From positions 1 to 9,388 of the forward strand of contig JBNAWB010000141.1 in assembly GCA_049699975.1 (NCBI GenBank): a stretch of DNA of 9,388 bases, in the 5' to 3' direction. The notes under the pieces are model-generated. The model was not told the DNA's origin. It saw only the letters and a list, made by a program, of their open reading frames with translations, and made no database searches. This document shows positions 1-4,464 of the stretch, piece after piece. Position numbers and translations under genes: made by a program. Position 1 is the stretch's first letter. Every line of letters begins with the position of its first letter. The DNA is from CAZAGD01 sp049699975. Its GTDB lineage: Bacteria > Desulfobacterota > SM23-61.

Positions 1-637
1 TCTCTAATTCTGATTCCACCAGACATACTTCAGGAAATCCACCCCACCTGAGATAATCAGAAAAATGATTTTTAATTAAAATACCTTTGGCTCCATAAAT
101 AAAGTTATTTCCATGAATATCTATATTCCGGGCCTTGAGATATTCCTTAAATGAGAAAGGAAAAACCTCAATACTCCATGCCCTACCCCTAAGAGATGTA
201 TGGATCTCGAAAGGCATCATTCTGGATGCAGAACCACTCAAAAATACCCTCATCTCTTCTCGTTCAATGGCTCTTTTGCAAAATCTTTCCCAACCAGATA
301 CATGTTGAATTTCATCTAAGAGGAATACGATTTCTTTCCCCACTAACTCAGGTTTTAATTCCAGAAAAGATGTTCTTAGTAATTCAAAATCTTTGAGTTG
401 AAAACCGGACAACCGTTCATCTTCAAAATCTATATATAGAGAGCGATCCCTGTATCTTTTGAATAGATCATAAAGAATAAATGTCTTGCCACTCCTTCTG
501 ACGCCATACAATATTACCACTTTTTTTAAGGATTCTGGATAGTGAAAGCCCTCACGGGGTATGACCTCTTTTATATTTCGGTCTATGAACTCCTGGTTTG
601 AAATGATTATTTCTTTTAAAATGGATTTGCTAATCAT
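1..637 (-). CDS. AAA_14/DUF4143-type ATPase, N-terminal part (C-terminus outside window)
   Basis: The reading frame is open from ATG at 637 to the window edge (212 codons) and is partial. Visible motifs are Walker A GVRRSGKT (about residues 45-52), Walker B VFLLDEIQ (about 104-111), a sensor-1-like FLSGSAS, the LRGRA arginine stretch, and YLRWGGFPEV near the cut end. In this order they are the signature of the AAA_14 plus DUF4143 ATPases. These full-length proteins are usually about 380-450 aa, so roughly half is missing. The family is widespread on mobile and accessory DNA, and its cellular role is poorly defined. The start is preceded by AAGGA five to six bases upstream, inside a perfect palindrome, and by a good promoter at 659-687. 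Codons look ordinary and no break is seen. Family assignment is confident; function is not known. Confidence 0.9.
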   Translation of the reverse strand, partial: MISKSILKEIIISNQEFIDRNIKEVIPREGFHYPESLKKVVILYGVRRSGKTFILYDLFKRYRDRSLYIDFEDERLSGFQLKDFELLRTSFLELKPELVGKEIVFLLDEIQHVSGWERFCKRAIEREEMRVFLSGSASRMMPFEIHTSLRGRAWSIEVFPFSFKEYLKARNIDIHGNNFIYGAKGILIKNHFSDYLRWGGFPEVCLVESELE

Positions 638-640
638 AAT

Positions 641-659
641 TATCCTTATTTTAAGGATA
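641..659. promoter_or_regulatory. palindromic operator candidate over -10, leader and ribosome binding site
   Basis: TATCCTTATTTTAAGGATA is a perfect inverted repeat with 8-bp arms and a 3-bp centre. It touches the -10 element and contains the AAGGA ribosome binding site of the ATPase gene. A third half-site, AAGGATAA, lies at 686-693 over the -35 element. This arrangement suits a repressor that would block both RNA polymerase and ribosomes, possibly autoregulation by the ATPase or a partner. The palindrome is seen directly; the function is inferred. Confidence 0.6.
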
Positions 660-687
660 AAATATCTAATTTATTTCCTTCTGTCAA
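659..687 (-). promoter_or_regulatory. sigma-70-type promoter of the AAA ATPase gene
   Basis: Read on the minus strand, TTGACA (682-687) is followed after exactly 17 bases by TATTTT (659-664, four of six matches to TATAAT). The start codon is at 637, so the leader would be only about 15 bases. A TTATCCTT sequence overlaps the -35 element, and the same sequence is repeated in the palindrome just downstream. Confidence 0.75.
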
Positions 688-729
688 GGATAATTTACGA
701 GACCTGTGAAAATTGAAAAGGTTTTAGGT

Positions 730-907
730 GGAAAATTGGGGACGGGTTCACGTACCTCTGTTGCTGCTCCAGGCCTACTCCTCCGCTATAACACGATTTA
801 TGCTGTATCGAAAGGTCCGATAATCACATAAAAGGCGCCTGAACATACCGCGGATTATGTGGTATGCTTGGGCAAAGAGTCCAAATCTCAACCCAAGGAG
901 GTGTCTT
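730..907 (+). other. non-coding leader of IS110-type relic, possible bridge-RNA remnant
   Basis: This stretch holds no convincing gene. It contains two hairpins: TATCG/CGATA at 806-822, and CATACCGC/GTGGTATG-type pairing at 844-866 with a GATTA loop. Members of the IS110 group are known to encode a structured bridge RNA in the non-coding end ahead of the transposase. The position just upstream of the transposase start at 908 fits that layout. Whether this copy still specifies target- and donor-binding loops cannot be told from one sequence. The left end of the element is not defined here. Confidence 0.35.
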
Positions 908-1419
908 ATGGGAAGATTATACTCGGGAATTGATCTTCATGGCAACAACAATTATCTGGCCGTAGTGGGGGGTAATGGGAGGCGAGTATTTCACAAGAGG
1001 CTTTCGAATGGTATTGGATGGGTTCGGGAGACGCTTAGCCATTTAAGGAAGAGCTGGTGGGGATTGCGGTGGAATCGACGTACAATTGGTATTGGTTGGT
1101 TGATCGGTTGATGGAAGCAGGATACAGAGTTCATTTGGCCAATCCTTCTGCAATTCAGCAGTATGTGGGGCTCAAGCATGCGGATGATCGGCATGATGCC
1201 TTTTGGCTGGCGGAGATGTTGCGCTTGGGGATATTACCGGAGGGTTACATTTATCCCAAAGAGGAGAGGCCGGTGCGGGATTTATTACGGAAGCGGGGGC
1301 ATTTGGTGAGACTTCGGGCTTCGTTGGTGATCAGTTTGGAGAATATAGTGAGTCGCAACTGTGGCATCAGGGTGAGATTCAACGGATTCAAGGCGCTGAG
1401 TTTGCGGTTGCTCCAATGA
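908..1419 (+). pseudogene. IS110-family transposase, frameshifted and C-terminally truncated
   Basis: The start MGRLYSGIDLHGNN is preceded by AAGGAGGTG. The DEDD nuclease domain of IS110/IS1111 transposases is recognisable: first Asp in GIDLHGN (residue 9), Glu in AVESTYNWYW, and the Asp pair in KHADDRHDAFW, followed by RLGILPEGYIYPKEERPVRD. The protein changes frame near 1045-1054. The first part runs in one frame up to HLRK, and the rest (KEELVGIAVEST) reads one base earlier, equivalent to a one-base deletion. No slippery heptamer is present, so this is decay rather than programmed shifting. The frame ends at 1419 after ISLENIVSRNCG. The entire C-terminal half that carries the catalytic serine region of the family (usual length about 320-420 aa) is lost. 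The element cannot move by itself. Confidence 0.88.
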
Positions 1420-1603
1420 GCCTCCAATAAAAAGGGCTCCTTTTCGCAAACGCGCGATTAACCCTTTCAATCATTCAAAGGCGACAGAGATAAAAATCCT
1501 TTTCTTACGGGGAAGAATACTTTTTCCCTTGACAGGCGCCTTTTAAATGGGTGATACTTTTCTGTTCGGGATTTCCCGAAGGGTGTAAACGCCAATCTTG
1601 TAA
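1420..1603. other. intergenic stretch, no supported gene
   Basis: I see no gene here. It holds short inverted repeats: AAAAGG/CCTTTT around 1430-1460, CAGGCGCCTTTT at 1533-1544 (inverse of 830-841 on the far side of the IS110 relic), and TTCGGGA/TCCCGAA at 1565-1580. The open frames on the minus strand have no ribosome binding site and no recognisable protein. It is probably the decayed 3' side of the IS110 relic plus toxin-antitoxin debris. Confidence 0.4.
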
Positions 1604-1622
1604 TATCTGCCGGTGCGGGCAA
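1604..1622. repeat. direct repeat copy 1 beside PIN/antitoxin scar
   Basis: TATCTGCCGGTGCGGGCAA here matches TATCTGCCAGTGTGGGCAA at 1960-1978 in 17 of 19 positions, in the same orientation, with weaker similarity in the next dozen bases. It lies just after the stop codon of the antitoxin-like gene. Confidence 0.6.
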
Positions 1623-1627
1623 TCTTA

Positions 1628-1813
1628 TTAAAATGATGCCCCTTGCCAATATTTACTTCTTATCGCTTTTAGAACATGAAGTTCGTACATCATTTTATCT
1701 TTTGGGAACTCTTCCTTAACTTCTTTCTCAACTTTCTTTAAGATTGGACTGAGAACATTCATCTCTCTGGCCACCTTTTGATAACCAAAATATTCTATCT
1801 TTTTCATTATCAT
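1628..1813 (-). CDS. small antitoxin-like protein of unknown family
   Basis: The frame encodes 61 aa. The likely functional start is the second ATG (MKKIEYFGYQKVAREMNV...), two codons in. The protein is short, charged and predicted to be helical, with KKVEKEVKEEFP followed by DKMMYELHVLKAIRSKYW. No good Shine-Dalgarno site precedes it. The bases just upstream are the broken end of a PIN toxin frame, so its own leader was probably removed by deletion. The size, charge and position beside a PIN-toxin fragment suggest an antitoxin, but I cannot name the family with certainty. The bases after the stop codon resemble those just before the PIN start at 1925, so an intact antitoxin gene of this type may normally stand directly upstream of the toxin. 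Confidence 0.5.
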   Translation of the reverse strand: MIMKKIEYFGYQKVAREMNVLSPILKKVEKEVKEEFPKDKMMYELHVLKAIRSKYWQGASF

Positions 1814-1925
1814 TATGCGATACGTTTTCCCAAAAGGTCACCGTTGCGTCCCGTCTCTCCTTGGCCCTTTCATAGTAATATGGACAGAGAACTGATGTGT
1901 CTAAATATATGGTTTCTCTTTTCAT
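1814..1925 (-). pseudogene. PIN-domain toxin (VapC-like), N-terminal fragment
   Basis: MKRETIYLDTSVLCPYYYERAKERRDATVTFWENV is a typical PIN-domain start, carrying the first metal-binding aspartate (D9 in YLDTSV). PIN toxins are ribonucleases of about 130-150 aa. Here recognisable sequence stops after about 35 residues, at the junction with the antitoxin-like gene, and the remaining acidic residues of the active site are absent. The start codon overlaps the stop of an upstream frame (ATGA, 1922-1925), as in translationally coupled antitoxin-toxin pairs. AAAGGA lies about nine bases upstream. The same frame stays open to 1728, but beyond the junction it is a meaningless overlap. The fragment cannot be an active nuclease. 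Confidence 0.7.
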
Positions 1926-1984
1926 TGCGATCTATCCTTTCCATATTTTTTTAGCATATTATCTGCCAGTGTGGGCAAATTCTC
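1922..1984 (-). pseudogene. C-terminal remnant of gene once coupled to the PIN toxin
   Basis: A short frame ending LPTLADNMLKKYGKDRSQ stops in the ATGA that starts the PIN fragment, which is the usual overlap between an antitoxin and its toxin. A TAA interrupts it upstream of 1984, and the group II intron begins at 2010. Only the last 20 codons can be read. It is too short to assign a family; an antitoxin tail is inferred from position. Confidence 0.35.
1960..1978. repeat. direct repeat copy 2 beside PIN/antitoxin scar
   Basis: This is the partner of 1604-1622. It falls in the last codons of the frame that overlaps the PIN start. The two copies probably come from the same part of two tandem antitoxin genes, which would make the region a collapsed tandem toxin-antitoxin array. 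Confidence 0.6.
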
Positions 1985-2002
1985 TTAAATGAACTTTGAA
2001 GG

Positions 2003-2009
2003 TTTGACC
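2003..2009 (+). other. IBS1, 5' exon target of the intron
   Basis: TTTGACC immediately precedes the intron 5' end and is fully complementary to GGTCAAA at 2231-2237 inside domain I. It marks the original insertion point between the toxin-antitoxin debris and the intron. Confidence 0.7.
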
Positions 2010-2475
2010 GTGCAGCCTACAAAACTATCAGGCAAGCAGGTGAAAGTCCTGCCAGAGCAATTCCCCTTTTGGCTCTGTAGTGATAACCGACATTGGTAAG
2101 GGGCGACCTTTTTTGGTGAAAGCTTGGATGTAAAAGTCCCATTTGGTGGGGCGAGCAAGCATGAGGGCCGTAGCGGAAGCGAACATGTGGTTGAAGCGTC
2201 GTGACTTTAGGATAGGGTCATCAAGCTTGTGGTCAAAGGGCGATGATTAGTGCTGATGGCGGCGGAAATGGGGTATGCATTCGTTGGGTTCCTCGGCGTA
2301 GAGCAGATGGCAATCATGCAATGTCTGGCAGTCAAAGTAGGGAAGGTCTGGGTTGCAGTCAGGATAGCCCTTGAATGACCAAGACTCTCTGTATAACCGA
2401 AAGGGAAACCAGAGAGAGTGATCCAGACTGGCGGATGAGGCCGTAGTAGCGAGGACGATAAGGACAGCATGACGC
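2010..2475 (+). ncRNA. group II intron, 5' fragment (domain I to start of IV), no reverse transcriptase
   Basis: The fragment starts with GTGCAGCC, a GTGYG-type intron 5' end. It shows the hairpin GCAGG-TGAAAGT-CCTGC (2036-2052), the domain I stretch GGGCCGTAGCGGAAGCGAAC followed by GAAGCGTCGTGAC, and later ACCGAAAGGGAAACCAG and GGCCGTAGTAGCGAGGA. These are recognisable blocks of bacterial group II intron ribozymes ahead of the intron-encoded protein. GGTCAAA at 2231-2237 is a perfect 7-base complement of TTTGACC at 2003-2009, directly before the intron, as expected for EBS1 and IBS1. A possible EBS2/IBS2 (CCTTT 2107-2111 with GAAGG 1998-2002) is weak. The reverse transcriptase and domains V and VI are missing, so the copy cannot splice. 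The 3' break near 2475 is approximate. Confidence 0.8.
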
Positions 2476-2477
2476 AT

Positions 2478-2492
2478 AAAGGGGACGATTCT
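2478..2492 (+). repeat. REP-like motif, forward copy
   Basis: AAAGGGGACGATTCT is the inverse complement, with two mismatches, of AGAACCGTCCCTTTT at 2570-2584. Together with 2541-2584 it makes an inverted REP-like doublet around 55 bp of AT-rich spacer. Such GGGACGGTTC motifs recall REP sequences spread by RAYT-type Y1 transposases, but no RAYT gene is in this window. Confidence 0.5.
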
Positions 2493-2540
2493 CTTTATTT
2501 TTGGGCGTTTTTATCTTGCAGGACTATTAGTTATTAATCA

Positions 2541-2584
2541 ATTAAACGGAACCGTCCCTTTTATTAAACAGAACCGTCCCTTTT
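2541..2584. repeat. 22-bp tandem duplication carrying GAACCGTCCC
   Basis: Two head-to-tail 22-bp units (2541-2562 and 2563-2584) differ at a single base, G versus A just before GAACCGTCCC. Each ends in GAACCGTCCCTTTT. The array lies between the group II intron fragment and the 3' end of the exported-protein gene. It is probably part of a REP-like element. Confidence 0.75.
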
Positions 2585-2620
2585 ATTACATTCTTGGCGA
2601 AAAAGGGGAACTTTATTGTT

Positions 2621-3151
2621 TCATAAATTTGGGTTTGCGGCTTTATAATCATTGATAAATTTTTCGATCAGCTTTTTTATAACCTCGATGATTCGCGGGA
2701 CATCTTTTCCCACTTCTGCTCCCAGCTCGCTTTTATACCAGGTTGGGGAAAAAAGATAAGTTTTCTTAATTACTTCATTCCCGAGGAGTTTCACCTGCTG
2801 ATTAAGGGCGATTTCTATACAATAAGCAAAATATGGTTTTTTTAGAGGTAATTTGAAGGAATTAACTTTTATATGCAGGTAGGGTTTGCGAAAAGGTTGT
2901 TTTTTTTCATTATCTTCTCTGGAAAGAACCTGTACTCCAGAATTTTGCAGCAAAGTCTCGACTTCTTTTTGGATTTGAATTGGGGAAAGATTGTAATCTT
3001 CTAATTCCGCTTTTAATTCTTCCACAATAACTTCCACCCCTTTGAGCCCCTGCAGAGATTCTGTATAACTAAGGGAGAAAGATATTTTAGGAAAGAACCA
3101 AGAGAGAATAAGAGCTAAAACGATTAAATTATTTTTTCCCCTAATTTTCAT
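2621..3151 (-). CDS. exported protein of unknown function
   Basis: The product is 176 aa. It starts with a positively charged n-region (MKIRGKNN), a hydrophobic core (LIVLALILSWFF) and a likely signal cleavage region near residues 24-30, so it is probably secreted or periplasmic. The rest has no membrane segment. A conserved-looking ending has TWYKSELGAEVGKDVP followed by IKKLIEKFINDYKAANP, which resembles small uncharacterised exported proteins of environmental bacteria. There is no cysteine at a lipobox position. The start is well supported by AGGAG eight bases upstream. It points the same way as the glycosyltransferase genes to its right, but an IS1-type insertion 38 bp upstream of its start now separates it from them. 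Its normal promoter may have been displaced. I do not recognise a named family. Confidence 0.8.
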   Translation of the reverse strand: MKIRGKNNLIVLALILSWFFPKISFSLSYTESLQGLKGVEVIVEELKAELEDYNLSPIQIQKEVETLLQNSGVQVLSREDNEKKQPFRKPYLHIKVNSFKLPLKKPYFAYCIEIALNQQVKLLGNEVIKKTYLFSPTWYKSELGAEVGKDVPRIIEVIKKLIEKFINDYKAANPNL

Positions 3152-3188
3152 CTTGTTTTCTCCTATATTAGTGAATTTTTTGAAGCGA

Positions 3189-3196
3189 GCATTATC
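3189..3196. repeat. 8-bp target site duplication, left copy
   Basis: GCATTATC directly abuts the left inverted repeat. The identical octamer is found at 4400-4407. An 8-bp duplication agrees with IS1-family insertion. Confidence 0.93.
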
Positions 3197-3225
3197 GGTA
3201 GTGACCCTTTAATAGTTGATAAATA
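3197..3225 (+). repeat. left terminal inverted repeat (IRL)
   Basis: All 29 bases match the inverse complement of 4371-4399. The outer tip is GGTAGTGACCC. The upstream in-frame ATG at 3216 lies inside this repeat and is unlikely to be the real transposase start. Confidence 0.95.
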
Positions 3226-3269
3226 TTTCCCTTTATGCTATCCTATTTTCCAGAGAGGAGGAAAATGGG

Positions 3270-3773
3270 ATGGCCAAAAGGGGACGACCACGAAAGTATA
3301 AGCTCAAGAATGAAGCCTGCCCAAATCCAGAGTGTAGCTTATATGGTAAAACCGGAAAGGGCAACATCATCTCCAATGGAACGTATCCGACGAGGCAAGG
3401 ACCCCCTGCTCGTCGATTCTTTTGTAAACAATGTGGCCAATCTTTTTGCAGTCGAGCGGGAACCATTTTCTATGACCTCCGATCTCCGGAGGAGAAGGTT
3501 CTGATGGCCATCAAACTTTTGGTTAAGGGAATGCCCCTCCGAGGGGTGGCAGAAGTCTTAGAAGTCAAGCTTGATACGGTCAGACACTGGTTAAAAGTGG
3601 CCGCTGAGCAGAGCGAAAAAGTCGATGCCTTGCTGATGAGAGAGTTGAAGGTCTCCCAAGTTGAACTCGATGCTCTCTGGAGCTTTGTTAAAAAAAACTC
3701 GCTTCGCCAGAGAGCGATTCTTTGGAGGGCGAAGTTTGGATCGGCATTGCCTTTGCCAAAGAGTATCGCTTGA
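3270..3773 (+). CDS. IS1-type transposase upstream frame (InsA-like)
   Basis: The product is 167 aa, from ATG at 3270 with AGGAGG eight bases upstream; the alternative ATG at 3216 lies in the terminal repeat and has no such site. Residues 3-10 (KRGRPRKY) look like an AT-hook. C17, C22, C52 and C55 form a zinc ribbon. Residues about 72-112 (SPEEKVLMAIK ... LDTVRHWLKV) are a helix-turn-helix. In the IS1 family such a product binds the terminal repeats and represses transposition when made alone. The first catalytic aspartate, D134 in VELDALWSF, lies just before the slip site at 3692-3698. After it, the zero frame runs on only to TGA at 3773. Confidence 0.85.
   Translation: MAKRGRPRKYKLKNEACPNPECSLYGKTGKGNIISNGTYPTRQGPPARRFFCKQCGQSFCSRAGTIFYDLRSPEEKVLMAIKLLVKGMPLRGVAEVLEVKLDTVRHWLKVAAEQSEKVDALLMRELKVSQVELDALWSFVKKNSLRQRAILWRAKFGSALPLPKSIA
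3692..3698 (+). promoter_or_regulatory. programmed -1 ribosomal frameshift site A AAA AAC
   Basis: Eight A residues followed by C are read in the zero frame as AAA AAA AAC, giving the heptamer A-AAA-AAC known from IS1 and IS3 elements. A -1 slip here continues as CTC GCT TCG and joins ELDALWSFVKKK to the DDE frame, giving a fused protein of 372 aa with D134, D204 and E281. A candidate stimulatory stem pairs CTTCGCC (3702-3708) with GGCGAAG (3728-3734). A second option pairs TCGCT (3699-3703) with AGCGA (3713-3717). The slip site is clear; its efficiency is unknown. Confidence 0.85.
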
Positions 3774-4387
3774 TGCTTTCCTTCATGATCGATGGCCTGG
3801 AGTCCTCTCTGGCAGCGCCCTTGGTAGAACGAACCGAGGAGCGCCTTCGGAAAGGGAGTTGGCCTATATGGGTGAGCGATGGGATGGATGCTTATGGGGA
3901 GGTCCTCAAGGGGCGGCATTGTATTCTGAAGATTTATCCCCGAACGGGCAAAAGAGGGCGGCCCCGCCGAGACAAACTCGTTGCGTGTCCAGAATTGCGT
4001 TATGGCCAGGTGGTGAAGCAAAGAGATGAAAGGCATCGGGTCATTGGGGTTTTTAAACGATGCCGATATGGAGATATTCCTTTGCATAAGATCAGTACGG
4101 TTTATATCGAACGTCATAACTTAACCCTGCGTCATGAAAATCGGCGATTAACCCGAAAGATCATTGCCTTTTCGAAAAAGGTGGAAGGTCTCCGGAGTCA
4201 ACTTTTTCTATATCAGGGATATTACAACTTCGTTCGGCCACACCGGGGATTGAAGCGGCGAATCCGGGGCGGCCCCCCAAACATTCACAAATGGCAACGA
4301 AGAACACCAGCTCTTGCGGCTAAAATCACTGACCATGTATGGTCTTTAAAAGAATTCATGACTAAAAAAGTATTTATCAACTATTAA
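3698..4387 (+). CDS. IS1-type transposase downstream frame (InsB-like DDE domain), made by frameshift
   Basis: This frame lies one base back from the upstream frame and supplies the catalytic domain: VWIGIAFAKEYRLMLSF, then D204 in WVSDGMDAY, and E281 in VYIERHNLTLRHENRRLTRK, followed by AFSKK and YYNFVRPHRGLK (numbering of the 372-aa fusion). With D134 from the first frame this completes the DDE triad. A second AT-hook-like KRGRPRR lies near residues 228-234. The only start of its own is a TTG at 3722 that would drop the first Asp, so expression as the fusion is far more likely. The stop codon lies inside the right terminal repeat. No damage is seen. Confidence 0.85.
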   Translation, partial: LASPESDSLEGEVWIGIAFAKEYRLMLSFMIDGLESSLAAPLVERTEERLRKGSWPIWVSDGMDAYGEVLKGRHCILKIYPRTGKRGRPRRDKLVACPELRYGQVVKQRDERHRVIGVFKRCRYGDIPLHKISTVYIERHNLTLRHENRRLTRKIIAFSKKVEGLRSQLFLYQGYYNFVRPHRGLKRRIRGGPPNIHKWQRRTPALAAKITDHVWSLKEFMTKKVFINY

Positions 4388-4399
4388 AGGGTCACTACC
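4371..4399 (-). repeat. right terminal inverted repeat (IRR)
   Basis: This is a perfect 29-base inverse complement of 3197-3225. It includes the last codons and stop of the transposase frame. Confidence 0.95.
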
Positions 4400-4407
4400 G
4401 CATTATC
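4400..4407. repeat. 8-bp target site duplication, right copy
   Basis: GCATTATC follows the right terminal repeat and is identical to 3189-3196. Removing the element and one octamer restores an ordinary intergenic gap of about 100 bp between the 585-aa gene and the exported-protein gene. Confidence 0.93.
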
Positions 4408-4464
4408 TTTCTCCTTCAATTTAATATTTTGCTTCAAGTTGCCGCTTTTTGGCAAGAGTATTTA

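Larger units (their letters stand above)
3197..4399 (+). mobile_element. complete IS1-type insertion sequence, 1203 bp
   Basis: The element is bounded by 29-bp perfect terminal inverted repeats starting GGTAGTGACCC (3197-3225 and 4371-4399) and by an 8-bp direct repeat GCATTATC. It carries two overlapping plus-strand frames joined by a canonical A-AAA-AAC slip site, with an N-terminal zinc ribbon and helix-turn-helix and a C-terminal DDE domain. This is the organisation of the IS1 family. It is longer than classical IS1 (about 770 bp), so it fits a longer IS1-related subgroup. With flawless ends and open frames it is probably recent and potentially active. It sits in the gap between two minus-strand genes. 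Confidence 0.93.

Noticed and set aside
1040..1060. Programmed frameshift in the IS110 transposase
   Set aside because: The sequence around the frame change has no slippery heptamer, IS110 transposases are normally single frames, and the C-terminal half is missing, so decay is the simpler reading.
1467..1649. 60-aa minus-strand open frame downstream of the antitoxin-like gene
   Set aside because: No ribosome site, no recognisable protein, and it crosses the repeat and other decayed DNA. Another frame (YYKIGVYTLREIPNRK) looks slightly protein-like but has no start.
2107..2111. EBS2 of the group II intron
   Set aside because: Only five pairs, one of them a wobble, with GAAGG at 1998-2002; this can easily occur by chance, so it is not listed as a feature.
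2207..2477. Two overlapping minus-strand open frames of 76-87 aa
   Set aside because: They lie within the group II intron RNA, have no ribosome site and read as low-complexity nonsense; the plus-strand RNA structure explains the sequence.
2541..2584. CRISPR-like repeat pair
   Set aside because: The units are directly adjacent with no spacer and only two copies exist; it is a tandem duplication.
3470..4117. 215-aa minus-strand open frame
   Set aside because: It is a shadow of the IS1-type transposase, whose frames carry zinc, HTH and DDE motifs; the antisense frame has no recognisable domain.
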